NCBI RefSeq assembly: GCF_025200925.1
Contig: NZ_CP104174.1
Location: 3,844,001 to 3,908,000, forward strand
Source: Bradyrhizobium sp. CB1015
GTDB taxonomy: Bacteria > Pseudomonadota > Alphaproteobacteria > Rhizobiales > Xanthobacteraceae
DNA: 64,000 nucleotides
Direction: 5' to 3'
Below the pieces are notes generated by a model, which did no database searches, had not been told where the DNA came from, and saw nothing but the letters and a program-made list of their open reading frames with translations. Positions 46,178 to 55,947 of this stretch are shown in pieces; positions within the stretch are counted from its first letter, which is position 1, and every line of letters starts with the position of its first letter. The translations under genes and the position numbers were made by a program.

Positions 46178-47011
46178 TTATCGCGCGCCGATCGCCTTGA
46201 ATTGCCGCACCTGTTCCGTCAGCGCCCGCTCCACGGGCAGCCGCTCCATCGAGGACGCCCCGTAGAAGCCGTGGCAATGACGGGTGTTCTTCATGATGAA
46301 ATCGGCGTCGGCCGGATCGGCGATCGGGCCGCCATGCGCCAGCACCAGGATGTCCGGATTGACGCTGAGCGCGGCGGTGGCCCAGGTGTCGATCCGCGCC
46401 GGGCAGTCCTTGAGCTTTGGCGCGGTCTGCGCACCGATGGTGCCGCCGGTCGTCAGACCCATGTGGCAGACGATGATATCGGCGCCGGCGATCGCCATCG
46501 CCGCGGCTTCCTTCTCGCTGAACACGTAGGGCGTGGTCAGCATGTCCTTGTCGTGCGCCTTGGCAATCATGTCGATCTCGAGCGCATAGGACATGCCGGT
46601 CTCTTCGAGATTGGCGCGGAAGGTACCATCGATCAGGCCGACGGTCGGAAAGTTCTGGACGCCGGCAAAGCCGAGTGTCTTCAGCTGGTCGAGAAAGACG
46701 TCCATGTCGCGGAAGGGATCGGTGCCGTTGACGCCCGCCAGCACCGGGGTCTGGTCGACGACGGGGAGCACTTCGCTCGCCATTTCCAGCACGATGGCAT
46801 TGGCATCGCCATACGCCATCAGGCCCGCGAGCGAGCCGCGCCCGGCCATGCGGTAGCGCCCGGAATTGTAGATGACGATGAGGTCGACGCCGCCGGCTTC
46901 CTCGCATTTGGCTGAGAGCCCCGTGCCGGCCCCGCCGCCGACGATCGGCTCGCCGCGCCTTGCCATGTCGCGAAACCTTTTCAGCAGCGCCGCGCGTTCA
47001 AACCTGGCCAT
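46178..47011 (-). CDS. Phosphoenolpyruvate-hydrolase-like TIM-barrel protein (Tm-1 C-terminal-type)
   Basis: A 277-residue TIM-barrel protein of the PEP hydrolase/TIM_br_sig_trns family (PF09370-type). Typical segments are [60 protein letters not shown] and [15 protein letters not shown]. In plant Tm-1 this domain is fused behind a UPF0261 domain; here the UPF0261 domain is at the end of the gene immediately upstream (3-base gap). The reaction is not established. It is separated from the flotillin gene by 27 bases in the same operon. Confidence 0.85.
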   Translation of the reverse strand: MARFERAALLKRFRDMARRGEPIVGGGAGTGLSAKCEEAGGVDLIVIYNSGRYRMAGRGSLAGLMAYGDANAIVLEMASEVLPVVDQTPVLAGVNGTDPFRDMDVFLDQLKTLGFAGVQNFPTVGLIDGTFRANLEETGMSYALEIDMIAKAHDKDMLTTPYVFSEKEAAAMAIAGADIIVCHMGLTTGGTIGAQTAPKLKDCPARIDTWATAALSVNPDILVLAHGGPIADPADADFIMKNTRHCHGFYGASSMERLPVERALTEQVRQFKAIGAR

Positions 47012-47014
47012 CGG

Positions 47015-49222
47015 TCACCTCGCGAGTCTCCGCCGCACCCCGGTGCGCCCGAACAGAGTTCGAAACGCACTGACGATGGCGGCGGCGAAATCGGGATCGT
47101 TGATGTTCTTAGGGATGCGAATGAGCTGGCGGTTGCCGGTCTGCCGCACAGTCCGCTCCAGCGTGCGGAACAGCGTGGCATCGGCATCCGGATCCCAGAA
47201 CGGCTGGCCTCGCGCATCGAGTGCGGAGACGCCGCCCTCGGGCAGGAAGAAACGCACCGGGCCATCCATCTGGTTCAGCCGCTCACCGATCCAGCGGCCC
47301 ATGCGCTCGTTCTCTTCCATAGTCGTCCGCATCAGCGTCACCTGCGGATTGTGAACGTGGAATTTGCGGCCGCGATAGCGCTCGGGAATGGTGTCGGGCG
47401 CGCCGAAGTTCACCATGTCGAGCGCGCCGACGGAGCCGACATAGGGCAGGCGGCTGCGGATGATCGCGCCAAAACGGTCTTCGGTGGCCGGAAACACGCC
47501 GCCCATCAAGAGGTCGCAGACTTCGGTCGTCGTGAGGTCGATCACGCCGGCAAGCTGGCCGGACTCGACGAGCTTCTCCATCGAGCGTCCGCCGACGCCG
47601 GTGGCATGAAAGACCAGGCATTCGAAATCGTCGCGCAGCTCGGCCGCGATCTTCTGCACAGCCGGCGTGGTGACGCCGAACATGGTGATGCCGATTGCGG
47701 GCAGCCCGCCGGCCTCGCGCGCCGTTGCGGCACGCGCGTCGAGCCGCGCCTTGACCATGCCGGCGAGCGCATTGGCCCCGTTGGCGAGCACTGCGCGCGA
47801 GATCGAGTTCAGCCCCTGCACGTCGGTGACCGAGTACATCATCGTGATGTCGGCAGGGCCGACATAGGGCCCGACATCGCCGGAGGCGACGGAGGAGATG
47901 ATCAGCTTGGGCACGCCGACCGGCAGCGCGCGCATCCCCGGGGCGACCAGCGAGGCCGCGCCGGAGCCGCCCGCCGAGATCACGCCGGCGACATTGCCCT
48001 GGCGCCGCAGCCAGTTGGCAAACGCATCCGCCATTGCGGTGACGGCGGCACCACGGTCGGTGCCGAACACGGCGGAGCCGCCGCGGCCGTGGTTCAGGGC
48101 GATCTCCTGCGCGGAGACATCGCAGGAGGAATGCTTGCCGCTGGTCGAGACGTCGACCAGCCGGGTCCGCAGGCCGCTTTCGGCGATGATGTCGCGGATG
48201 TAGCGCAGCTCCTGGCCCTTGGTATCGAGCGTGCCGACGACCAGCACCACTCGCGGGCCCGAGCCCTGCGCCGTCACCGGCTCGCGCTTGCGCCGCGCCG
48301 TGTCGTCGAGCCGCGCGACCTGCGTCGAGAGCGTCCGCGCCGCGGCCTCGATGCGGGCGATCGGCACCGGTTGCGACCATCGCGTCGGCAGCGTCGGGTT
48401 GGAGATGTAGATACGGACCGGCCCGTCGCGGCGGGGCACCGGCGCCGGTTTGGCCTCGACGCCCTCGGCGACGTCAATATCAGGTTCGAGCTCCGCATGA
48501 AGCCCGACGCCGAGCAGACGCTGCTGCAGCTCGCGGTCCGCGGCAAGGCGCGCGGAGTCGATGATGCGGTTGATGCGGCCGTTGACCATGATCGCGACGT
48601 TGCGCGAAATCGCGGTGGCGACGCCAATGTTCTGCTCGATCACGAGCACGGACATGTCGCCGTCTTCGCCGAGCTGCAGCAGCATCTCCTCGACCTGCGC
48701 GACGATGACGGGCGCGAGCCCTTCGGTCGGCTCGTCCATGATGAGCAAGTGGGGGTTGGTGAGCAGCGCGCGCGAGATCGCCAGCATCTGCTGTTCGCCG
48801 CCGGACAGCTGGCCGCCGCCGTGATCCCGACGCTCGGCGAGCCGAGGAAAGGTGTCGTAGATGCGCTCGACCGTCCAGGCGCCCGAACGCAGGCCGCCGG
48901 CGAGCCGCAGGTGCTCGTCGACGCTGAGCGAGCGCCACAGGCGGCGGCCCTGCGGCACGTAGCCGACGCCGAGCCGGGCGATCTGGGCCGGCGGCCGCCG
49001 CGTGACATCCTCGCCGCGAACGCGGATCGAGCCGCCGCTCACGCCGACCAGCCCCATGATCGCCTTGCACAGCGTGGTCTTGCCCATGCCGTTGCGGCCG
49101 ACGACGGAGAACACGCCGCTCTCCAACGTGAGATCGACGCCTTGCAGCGCATGCGAGTGGCCGTAATAGACGTCGAGGCCGCGGACCTCGAGCGCGGCAC
49201 CGCTGCGGCGGACCTCATTCAT
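47015..49222 (-). CDS. LivF-type ABC ATPase fused to a Tm-1-like (UPF0261) domain
   Basis: A 735-residue fusion. Residues 1-240 are a complete LivF ATPase: Walker [10 protein letters not shown] (42-50), signature [16 protein letters not shown], Walker [14 protein letters not shown], switch VIEQNIG. A linker (241-322) precedes a Tm-1-like ATP-binding domain from 323 ([20 protein letters not shown]) through [19 protein letters not shown] to [15 protein letters not shown] and the conserved end. No stop or frameshift lies between them. It overlaps the LivG gene by 8 bases. The fusion ties an enzyme of unknown reaction to the cytoplasmic face of the importer; a channelled modification of the imported compound is an inference. 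Confidence 0.88.
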   Translation of the reverse strand: MNEVRRSGAALEVRGLDVYYGHSHALQGVDLTLESGVFSVVGRNGMGKTTLCKAIMGLVGVSGGSIRVRGEDVTRRPPAQIARLGVGYVPQGRRLWRSLSVDEHLRLAGGLRSGAWTVERIYDTFPRLAERRDHGGGQLSGGEQQMLAISRALLTNPHLLIMDEPTEGLAPVIVAQVEEMLLQLGEDGDMSVLVIEQNIGVATAISRNVAIMVNGRINRIIDSARLAADRELQQRLLGVGLHAELEPDIDVAEGVEAKPAPVPRRDGPVRIYISNPTLPTRWSQPVPIARIEAAARTLSTQVARLDDTARRKREPVTAQGSGPRVVLVVGTLDTKGQELRYIRDIIAESGLRTRLVDVSTSGKHSSCDVSAQEIALNHGRGGSAVFGTDRGAAVTAMADAFANWLRRQGNVAGVISAGGSGAASLVAPGMRALPVGVPKLIISSVASGDVGPYVGPADITMMYSVTDVQGLNSISRAVLANGANALAGMVKARLDARAATAREAGGLPAIGITMFGVTTPAVQKIAAELRDDFECLVFHATGVGGRSMEKLVESGQLAGVIDLTTTEVCDLLMGGVFPATEDRFGAIIRSRLPYVGSVGALDMVNFGAPDTIPERYRGRKFHVHNPQVTLMRTTMEENERMGRWIGERLNQMDGPVRFFLPEGGVSALDARGQPFWDPDADATLFRTLERTVRQTGNRQLIRIPKNINDPDFAAAIVSAFRTLFGRTGVRRRLAR

Positions 49223-49997
49223 GGCCGCCTCCGAGGTAGAGCTCCTGAACTTCAGGATCGGACTGGATCTCCTGCGGCAGGCCCTCCTTGAAGACGCGGC
49301 CGTTGTGCATCATCGTGACGCTCTCGACGACGCGGAGCGCGACGTCCATGTCGTGCTCGATGATGATGTAGCCGATATGGGCGGGCAGAGAGGTCAGGAT
49401 CTCGATCAGCTCGGCCCGCTCCGTCGGCGACAGGCCGGCGGCCGGCTCGTCGAACAGCACGAAGCGCGGCGCGCCGGCGAGCGCGAGCGCGATCTCGAGC
49501 TGGCGCTGCTGGCCGTGCGCGAGCTCGGCCACGCGCTGGTCCTTCACGGCGGACAGATGCACGGCCTGAACCAGGTTGTCGGCCGCATGCATCAGCGCAT
49601 CGTTCTGTCCCGGACGCAGGAACGAGAAGCGTCCGCGCGAGACACCGCGGCAGGCGAGATAGACGTTGTCCTGCACGGTGAGGCCGGGGAACAGCGCCGA
49701 AATCTGGTAGGTGCGGCGCAGCCCGCGGCGGATGCGCTCATAGGGCGGGAAATGCGTCACGTCCTCGCCGAAGAAGCGGATGGTGCCGGAGGAGGGCGGG
49801 AAGTCGCCCGTGATGCAGTTGAACAGCGTGGTCTTGCCGGCACCGTTCGAGCCGAGCACGGCGCGCCGCTCGCCCGGCCGTACGGTGATGGTGACGTCGG
49901 TCAGCGCCGCGAGCGCGCCGAACAGCCGCGTCACGCCTCGCAGCTCCAGCGCAGCGCCGGCACCGACGGCGGAGAGGCGTTGGGCCACGCTATCCAT
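49215..49997 (-). CDS. Liv-type ABC transporter ATPase (LivG family), 18-gene operon
   Basis: A 260-residue ATPase. Walker A is GSNGAGKTT, LivG-type [20 protein letters not shown] follows, the signature region is [15 protein letters not shown] (AHGQQ in place of SGGQ, as in LivG), Walker B is [13 protein letters not shown] and the switch His is in IIEHDM. It overlaps LivM by 8 bases at its start and the LivF fusion by 8 at its end. Confidence 0.9.
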   Translation of the reverse strand: MDSVAQRLSAVGAGAALELRGVTRLFGALAALTDVTITVRPGERRAVLGSNGAGKTTLFNCITGDFPPSSGTIRFFGEDVTHFPPYERIRRGLRRTYQISALFPGLTVQDNVYLACRGVSRGRFSFLRPGQNDALMHAADNLVQAVHLSAVKDQRVAELAHGQQRQLEIALALAGAPRFVLFDEPAAGLSPTERAELIEILTSLPAHIGYIIIEHDMDVALRVVESVTMMHNGRVFKEGLPQEIQSDPEVQELYLGGGHE

Positions 49998-51072
49998 GGC
50001 GGCGCCCTCCGCCAGAGCGGCTCACCTCGCGCCGTTGATACTGACGCCAGCGCTGCCACAGCCCGATGACGCCGTCCGAGGACCAGAACACGATGGCGAG
50101 GAAGCCGAGCCCGATCAGCAGGCGGAAACGGTTGCCGTCGAGCCCGAGCCGGACCAGGAAGTCGAGCGCGAAGGTGCGCAGCAGCACGAAGATCAGCGCG
50201 CCGATGTAGGGACCGATCGGGCGCGTGATGCCGCCGACGATCGCGATGATCAGCACGTCGATGCAGGCGCCGACGCTGACCGAGCCCGGCGAGATCTGGC
50301 GATAGTTCCAGACCTGGAGCACGCCGGCCAGCGCGGCGACGAACGACGCGAAAGCATAGGCTGCGACGCGGTGCGCATTGACGTTGAAGCCGAGCGCCGC
50401 CATGCGCCGCGGATTGTCGCGCACGCCCTGCAGCGCAAGGCCGAACGGTGCGCGCGATAGATATTCGACCGCAAAATAACAGAGCGCAGCGACCGCGAGC
50501 ACGATGTAGTAGAAGGGGATGTCGGCGCGCCAGTTCACGCCCCAGAAGTGCGGCGTGGCCACGTTGTTGATGCCGGTATGGCCGTTGAAGATCGCCCAGT
50601 TCTGGTTGGTGAAATAGTAGAAGGCGGCGCCAATGGCGAGCGTGATCATGATGGTGTAGATGCCTTCGGTGCGCACCGCGAGCGCGCCGCCGAGCGTGCC
50701 GAAGGCGGTCGCCAGCGCCAGCGCCATCGGCACTGCGAGCCACCACGGCCAGCCCAGGCTGATATTGGCGTTGCCGCTGACACCGAACACGGCGACCATG
50801 TAGGCCGAGAAGCCCGCAATGGTGAGCTGCATCAGGCTGACCATGCCGCCATAGCCGGCGAGGAACATCAGGCTCAGTGCCATGGTGCCGAGGATCAGCG
50901 TGGTCGCGAAGATCTCGATCAGGAAGAAGCCGCTCGCGATCAGCGGCATGATCAGAAGGATGGCCGCGACGGACCAGGCGGCGGGGTTGTTGATCTCCGG
51001 CCATGTCCGGGCCGGGCGCTGCGCCTTGGTGGCGCTGCGTACGGCGACGGGGGCATCGTGGGCGAGCGACAT
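49990..51072 (-). CDS. Liv-type ABC transporter permease (LivM family), 18-gene operon
   Basis: A 360-residue permease. The family core ALSLMFLAGYGGMVSLMQLT differs from the common GFTGQLSLGH form, and the coupling loop is GLALQGVRDNPRRMAALGFN. A longer basic N-terminus (about 30 residues) precedes the first helix, and the C-terminus ends in a basic tail. It starts one base after the LivH stop. Confidence 0.88.
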   Translation of the reverse strand: MSLAHDAPVAVRSATKAQRPARTWPEINNPAAWSVAAILLIMPLIASGFFLIEIFATTLILGTMALSLMFLAGYGGMVSLMQLTIAGFSAYMVAVFGVSGNANISLGWPWWLAVPMALALATAFGTLGGALAVRTEGIYTIMITLAIGAAFYYFTNQNWAIFNGHTGINNVATPHFWGVNWRADIPFYYIVLAVAALCYFAVEYLSRAPFGLALQGVRDNPRRMAALGFNVNAHRVAAYAFASFVAALAGVLQVWNYRQISPGSVSVGACIDVLIIAIVGGITRPIGPYIGALIFVLLRTFALDFLVRLGLDGNRFRLLIGLGFLAIVFWSSDGVIGLWQRWRQYQRREVSRSGGGRRHG

Positions 51073-51073
51073 C

Positions 51074-52084
51074 TCAGCGCCTCGCCAACAGGCCTTGCGG
51101 CCGGATCGCCAGCACCAGCACCATGATCAGGAAGGTCACGACGATGGCGTAGGTCGGGATGTAGACCGAGCCGAGCTGCTCGGCGAGGCCGATGATCAGC
51201 GCGCCGAGCGCCGCGCCGGGGATCGAGCCCATGCCGCCCACGATCACGACGACGAGGGACGCCAGCAGGAAACGGATGTCTTCGCCGGGCGACAATGACT
51301 GGAAGGTGCCGCCGACGACGCCGGCGATGCCCGCAAGCCCCGCGCCGAAGGCGAACACGGCGACGAAAACGAGCTGGATACGCACGCCGGTCGCGGCAAG
51401 AATATCGCGATCGTCGACGCCGGCGCGGACGATCATGCCGATCCGGGTGCGGTTGAGCGCGAGCCACATCGCGACGCCAATGACCACGGAGGCCACGAAG
51501 ATCACGAGCCTGACGAGCGGATATCTGAGATAGACCGGCTCGCCCGAGGATTTGATCGCCGTGACCAGCGGCAGCTCGATGGGACCGATCAGCCAGTTCG
51601 GGGTCTGGATCTGGTAGAAGTCGCCACCGCAGGCCCACAGCATGAGATCGGCAAACACGATCGACAATCCGATCGTCACCATGGTCTGCCGGAGGTCCTG
51701 GCCCTCCATCCGGCGGAACACGATGACCTGGAGCAGGACGCCGACGAGAGCGGTCAGGAGAAAGGCGACGATGAAGCCGAGAATCCACGAGCCGGTCGAT
51801 GAGCTGATGGCGTAGCCGACATAGCCGCCGAACAGATAGAGCGAGCCATGCGCGAGATTGACGTTGCGCATCAGGCCGAAAATCAGCGTGAAGCCGCTGG
51901 CGACCAGGAAGTAGAGGCCACCAAGCGTGATGCCGTTGAACACCGCGTTGAGGAAGACGCGCTTGCGGCCGATCGCCTCTTCCAGCCCCGGCGGCCAGAC
52001 CGCGAAGATCAACCAAAGCACGACCGCAATCGCGATGATCGTAATCAGCGCCCAGGCCGGATGGCGTTCGACGAAGCGGCTCAT
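51074..52084 (-). CDS. Liv-type ABC transporter permease (LivH family), first gene of the 18-gene operon
   Basis: A 336-residue permease. FNGITLGGLYFLVASGFTLI and FGLMRNVNLAHGSLYLFGGY are the LivH core, and the coupling loop is RIGMIVRAGVDDRDILAATG. One extra N-terminal helix (WALITIIAIAVVLWLIFAVW) precedes the core. ATG 52084 follows GGAGG by 6 bases; longer frames run into a repeat. Everything from here to 32416 is on the same strand with no gap above about 30 bases. The promoter should lie in 52085-52539. Confidence 0.89.
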   Translation of the reverse strand: MSRFVERHPAWALITIIAIAVVLWLIFAVWPPGLEEAIGRKRVFLNAVFNGITLGGLYFLVASGFTLIFGLMRNVNLAHGSLYLFGGYVGYAISSSTGSWILGFIVAFLLTALVGVLLQVIVFRRMEGQDLRQTMVTIGLSIVFADLMLWACGGDFYQIQTPNWLIGPIELPLVTAIKSSGEPVYLRYPLVRLVIFVASVVIGVAMWLALNRTRIGMIVRAGVDDRDILAATGVRIQLVFVAVFAFGAGLAGIAGVVGGTFQSLSPGEDIRFLLASLVVVIVGGMGSIPGAALGALIIGLAEQLGSVYIPTYAIVVTFLIMVLVLAIRPQGLLARR

Positions 52085-52146
52085 GCTCTCGCCTCCACTC
52101 GGTTGCGGCGGGGCAATCGCGTATCGGAAGCGGAGTCTCCGCGGCC

Positions 52147-52276
52147 CATCCTTCGAGACGCCCGCTTTGGCGGGCTCCTCAGGATGAGGGCAGAGCATGC
52201 GGCAGCGGTTTCAGCGGGCCCAATGCCGATTAGCCTCATCCTGAGGAGACCGCGGAGCGGTCGTCTCGAAGGACGA
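52147..52276. repeat. Pair of inverted REP-like palindromes
   Basis: Unit 1 (52147-52189) begins CATCCTTCGAGACG, has a GCCCGC-TTTG-GCGGGC hairpin and ends CTCCTCAGGATGAGG. Unit 2 (52234-52276) is its inverted counterpart: CCTCATCCTGAGGAG, a GACCGC-GGA-GCGGTC hairpin, then TCTCGAAGGACGAG. The hairpin loops and inner stems differ while the outer arms are conserved, as in REP-type elements that keep pairing. Confidence 0.82.
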
Positions 52277-52360
52277 GACGCTTGCGCAGATCGTTCCGAG
52301 CGGTCGTGGTTGATGGTTTTTGCGCGTACGCAGAGCGGTCGCGCTGAAGGCGCGGGTTCA

Positions 52361-52394
52361 CCCCAACCCTCTCCCTGCAAGCGGGGCGAGGGGG
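52361..52394. repeat. Partial copy (C) of the dispersed palindromic element
   Basis: The plus strand reads CCCCAACCCTCTCCCTGCAA then GCGGGGCGAGGGGG. Its reverse complement aligns with the CCCTCTCCCGCTTGCGGGAG / GGTTGGGGAGAGGG core of copies A and B. The AAAGCGCGATGAG ends are not found next to it. Confidence 0.65.
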
Positions 52395-52539
52395 CATGCA
52401 AGCCGTTGCCGGCTGCTGGCCCTGCCATGGACGAACGTCCTCCCTGGACTCGCGATCCTCTTTCGGGATCGCGTTGCCGGCATCCTAGCCACGCGGCGAG
52501 GGCGACGTTTGATCGTGAGTATCTTTTCGTGGCCTGCGC

Positions 52540-53367
52540 TCAGGCGCGCAAAACCTTGGCGGCGCGACGATAATCGGTCGGGGCCATCCCGACATTGGCG
52601 GCGAAGAAACGCGTGAAACCGCTCTGCGAGGAGAAGCCGAGGTCGAATCCGATATCGGCGATCGGCGTCTCGCTCGCCACTAGCGCTTCGAGCGCCTGTT
52701 CCATGATCAGCGTGTTGAGATAGAGGTTCGGCGTGACGCCGGTCTGCACGCGGAACAGCCGGTAGAAATGCGGCCGCGACAGGCCGGACTCGCGCGCGAT
52801 GGTGTCGAGCTCGATTTCAGCGCCGGGGCTCTCCGACATCATCTTGATGCACTTGCGCACGCGAAAGTCGGTGACGGCGCCGCCTGCGCGCGGATCGCGC
52901 GCGATCTCGGCCTGCTGCCAGCTTTCGTCGTAGCATATGTCGATCAGCCGCCGCAGCTCGGAATCGAGGCTGGAGAGGGATGGTGCGCCGCACACGAGCG
53001 CGGCGGTCCGCCTGATGTGCTTGTCAAGTGCGGGCGTACGCTTGAACTGGGTGCGGCCGAAGCGCAACCGGTCGGAGCTGGAGGCATCCGGTGCAAACCA
53101 TTCGGCGTTGACGTAGAGCACGAAGAAGATCGCGCCGCCCTCAAGATCGGTTGGCAGGAAGTTGTGCGGTTCCCAGGGATTGACGGCGACGACCGACGTC
53201 TCGGTGAGATCGTAATGTCCGTCGGAGACATCGATGCACGCCGGCATGCCGCCGACATGGAAGATCAGATGACCTTCACGATGGGCGTGGATATTGAAAG
53301 GGCGGTTCAACTGATAAACCGTCGCCCGGCCGAAGCGGCCGTGGAAGACGGCGAGCGCACGGCTCAT
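52540..53367 (-). CDS. AraC-family transcriptional regulator
   Basis: A 275-residue regulator. The N-terminal half is a cupin-like ligand domain (HAHREGHLIFHVGGMPACID, VNPWEPHNFLP). The C-terminal double helix-turn-helix contains IELDTIARESGLSRPHFYRL and PIADIGFDLGFSSQSGFTRF, matching AraC/XylS. ATG 53367 opens the cupin domain. It lies between a Liv-type binding protein gene (123 bases upstream) and the 18-gene operon (455 bases downstream), all on one strand, so it is the obvious candidate activator. Confidence 0.9.
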   Translation of the reverse strand: MSRALAVFHGRFGRATVYQLNRPFNIHAHREGHLIFHVGGMPACIDVSDGHYDLTETSVVAVNPWEPHNFLPTDLEGGAIFFVLYVNAEWFAPDASSSDRLRFGRTQFKRTPALDKHIRRTAALVCGAPSLSSLDSELRRLIDICYDESWQQAEIARDPRAGGAVTDFRVRKCIKMMSESPGAEIELDTIARESGLSRPHFYRLFRVQTGVTPNLYLNTLIMEQALEALVASETPIADIGFDLGFSSQSGFTRFFAANVGMAPTDYRRAAKVLRA

Positions 53368-53437
53368 GCCTTCCCTCCCGAGTATTCTTGTCTTTTCGGC
53401 CAGCCTTCAACAACACCGCCAAGATTGCAAGAGCGGA

Positions 53438-53462
53438 GAGCGACCGCGTCAGCGAGTCGCTC
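53438..53462 (-). terminator. Possible hairpin after the binding-protein gene
   Basis: Arms GAGCGAC (53438-53444) and GTCGCTC (53456-53462) form a 7-base perfect stem with an 11-base loop in the gap after the binding-protein stop. No run of T follows on the minus strand, so it may be an attenuator or stabilising hairpin and not a true intrinsic terminator. Confidence 0.35.
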
Positions 53463-53490
53463 CCCGGTTGCGTCTGACTGACGTGATGCG

Positions 53491-54741
53491 TCAGTACTTC
53501 TTACATTCCGGCACGGTTCGGCTCGGCAGGCCAATCTTGGAGAATACGGCCGGGTCGTAGCCGAGCGTCTGGTTCACGTTCGGGATCACCTTCACGACCT
53601 TGCTGAACAGCGCGCCCTTGCCGTCATCGACGACCTCGGTGACGAAGTTGGTGCCGATCGCCTGGCGGTTGGAGTCGAGCTTGATCTTGCCGTTCGGCGC
53701 GTCGAGCTCGATCTTCGCCAGAGCAGCCTTGTATTTCGACTGGTTGTCACTGAGATCACCGTTGACCTGACGCAGTGCGAGGATCAGCGCCATGGTTGAA
53801 TTATAATAGTTGGTGGCCAGCAGCGAGGGGCTCGGGAAGCGCTTGTTCGGGGGGAAAGCGTCCTGATAGGCCTTCACGAATTTCTGCCAGCCCGGATCCT
53901 CCCAGGTGTCGGCCTGTCCGCTCGCCGCGATGGTTCCGATCAGCGCGTTCTTGGCGTTGCCCTTCGACGACAGGATGGTCTGGTCGATCATGATGGAACC
54001 GCCCATCAGATGCGCCTTGCCGCCGGCCTGCTGATACTGGTTGAGGAAGTTGACGGCATCGGCGCCGCCGAGTCCGAGATAAATGGCGTCGACGTCGTCG
54101 GGCAGGGCGGCGATGACGGAGGCGAAGTCCTTCGTTCCGAGCGGCACCCATTGCCGGTTGGTGACCTGTCCGCCCATGCCGCAGAATTCGAGCACCAGCC
54201 CGAACACCTGGGTATAGATGAAGGAATAGTCCTCGCCGACGGTCGCGATCTTGCGATACTTCTTCTCCTCATAGGCGTATTTGCCGAGGCCGACCTGCCA
54301 CTGCGCGCCGTCCATGTTGTAGCGGAAGAAGTTCGGGGCGGGGTCGACATAGGTCGTTTCCTGCGCACCGGATGCGGCATTGATGAACGTCAGCTCGGGA
54401 TGGGTCTTGGCAAAATTCTTGACCGCGATGCCTTCGTCGCCGGAGAGCGGCGACAGCAGGATCTGCACCTTGTCCTGCTCGATCAGCTTGCGCACGGCGC
54501 GCACGGCCGAATCCGGCGTTGCGTCGGTCGAGGCGACGATGAATTCGAGTTCCTTGTCGCCGACCTTCTTGCCCAGCACGTTGAGCGCGGTCTGATGGCC
54601 GCGCATGCCGTCCTCGCCGAGCACCGTGTAGGTGCCCTCGAGCGTTGCGGTCACGCCCACCTTGATCTTTTCCTGGGCGATCGCCGCGCCCGAAAGAAAC
54701 AGGCTGCTCAACGCGAGCAGTCCGATGCTGCATTTCGACAT
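53491..54741 (-). CDS. Liv-type ABC transporter substrate-binding protein
   Basis: A 416-residue periplasmic binding protein (Peripla_BP_6). Signal peptide MSKCSIGLLALSSLFLSGAA with cleavage after AIA near residue 22. The mature protein starts KIKVGVTATLEGTYTVLGED. INAASGAQETTYVDPAPNFF is the ligand-loop region and the C-terminus PSRTVPECKKY may hold a disulfide with the signal-proximal part absent. ATG 54741 follows GGGGAGGAG. The 18-gene operon has permeases and ATPases but no binding protein, so this one probably serves it. 197 bases separate it from the next upstream gene; I see nothing definite there. Confidence 0.87.
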   Translation of the reverse strand: MSKCSIGLLALSSLFLSGAAIAQEKIKVGVTATLEGTYTVLGEDGMRGHQTALNVLGKKVGDKELEFIVASTDATPDSAVRAVRKLIEQDKVQILLSPLSGDEGIAVKNFAKTHPELTFINAASGAQETTYVDPAPNFFRYNMDGAQWQVGLGKYAYEEKKYRKIATVGEDYSFIYTQVFGLVLEFCGMGGQVTNRQWVPLGTKDFASVIAALPDDVDAIYLGLGGADAVNFLNQYQQAGGKAHLMGGSIMIDQTILSSKGNAKNALIGTIAASGQADTWEDPGWQKFVKAYQDAFPPNKRFPSPSLLATNYYNSTMALILALRQVNGDLSDNQSKYKAALAKIELDAPNGKIKLDSNRQAIGTNFVTEVVDDGKGALFSKVVKVIPNVNQTLGYDPAVFSKIGLPSRTVPECKKY

Positions 54742-54938
54742 GTGCTCCTCCCCTGTGTCATCGCTTGTTGCCGCGACAAACCGTGCGTTGCCGGTGGCTC
54801 TCGAAGCCCGCGGCTTTGGAGGAAAGCTAGCCGAAGTCGCATGCGCTGCACCCATCGCGGCCTCGTTCGGCTTGACTGGCAGTCTCATTTTTGAATGTTG
54901 CGGCGCGAGTGATTTTCGCGGTGCAGCAGGCGCCCGCG

Positions 54939-55934
54939 CTAGCCGTAATCTTCGGCGAGAAACTGGTTGATCGCGTCGAACGCCTGCAAACGGTTTTTCT
55001 CCAGCAGAACCATGTGCGTGCCTTCGCCGATCTCGACCCAGCGCCGGTATGGCGCATGTTTCAGCGAGAGGAAGAAGTCCTGCGCCGAGGCAATGGGCAC
55101 GTCCTGATCCCATTCCGCGTGGACCAGGAGCACAGGGACGCGAATGTCGCCGGCATCATAGAGCCTCTTGCCGGCGGCCCAGTATTCGCGAATGTCCAGG
55201 ATCGGACCGTTGACCGCACGCATGATGGCAGGCGTTTGCGAGCTGCCTAACGGGTCGGTCGCGAGCGAGATGTTGGCCCAGCGCTCGAAGCCGCCCGCCG
55301 GGATCAAGCTCGATCGTGCCGCTTCCGGCGCAGCCGAAAGCCAGCGCGTCCTGAAGTCCAGCACCGGAACGTTGCGATAGCCGCCGAGGCGCCCGCCTGC
55401 ATCGATCGGAGCCGGCCCTTGCAGCAACCAGAGCGGCGCGACCAGCGCGAGCTTGACGACCTTGTCGTTGTTGCCTGCAGTGTAAGCACCGGCCACCGAG
55501 CCGCCCCAGGACATCGCAACCAGATTGAGGCGCGCGATCTTGCGTTGCTTCAGGATGTGCGCGACGGCGCTGGCGAGGTCACGCACGCCGGCCTCGGTGC
55601 GCACGAGCGGCTCGGACTGCTCGGGCGGCGCGTCCATCTCGGGCGGGCGGGTCGATTGGCCATAGCCGCGCACGTCGAGCGCGAAGACGTCGTACCCATG
55701 GCCCGCGAGATAATCCATGAACGAGAGGCCGCCGAGCGGCGTGTCGAAAAGGCTTTCCGATGAATAGGTCGCGCCGTGCATCATGAGGATGGTTCGCTCG
55801 GCGGAGAAGGTCTTGAGCGCCGCGGGTCGCTTGTTGCGCAAGTGAAGCGAGATTCCGGCCGTATCGCTCGGAATCATGAGATCCTCGACCACGATCTCGG
55901 GCCTGTCTGCGCGCGCGCTGGCGTGCTGGTTCAT
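54939..55934 (-). CDS. Alpha/beta hydrolase
   Basis: A 331-residue alpha/beta-fold hydrolase. The oxyanion segment is MMHGATYSSES, DVRGYGQSTRP is the usual loop after strand 4, the nucleophile elbow is MSWGGSVAG (here the central residues read S-W-G-G-S, so the Ser of SWGGS follows Trp), and HAEWDQDVPI plus GTHM supply the Asp and His. ATG 55934 follows GGAGA by 6 bases. It lies 13 bases after the metallo-beta-lactamase-fold gene. The substrate is unknown; an ester or lactone is plausible. Confidence 0.82.
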   Translation of the reverse strand: MNQHASARADRPEIVVEDLMIPSDTAGISLHLRNKRPAALKTFSAERTILMMHGATYSSESLFDTPLGGLSFMDYLAGHGYDVFALDVRGYGQSTRPPEMDAPPEQSEPLVRTEAGVRDLASAVAHILKQRKIARLNLVAMSWGGSVAGAYTAGNNDKVVKLALVAPLWLLQGPAPIDAGGRLGGYRNVPVLDFRTRWLSAAPEAARSSLIPAGGFERWANISLATDPLGSSQTPAIMRAVNGPILDIREYWAAGKRLYDAGDIRVPVLLVHAEWDQDVPIASAQDFFLSLKHAPYRRWVEIGEGTHMVLLEKNRLQAFDAINQFLAEDYG

Positions 55935-55947
55935 GATCACTCTCCGT

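Larger units (their letters stand above)
52085..52539. other. 455-base intergenic region with palindromic repeats upstream of the 18-gene operon
   Basis: No gene is supported. The first 60 bases hold the operon's ribosome site. Two inverted 43-base palindromic units lie at 52147-52276 and a truncated block of the copy A/B type at 52361-52394. The remaining 145 bases up to the AraC gene show no clear repeat. The operon's promoter and any AraC site must lie in this stretch or read through from the AraC gene; I cannot place them. Confidence 0.6.
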
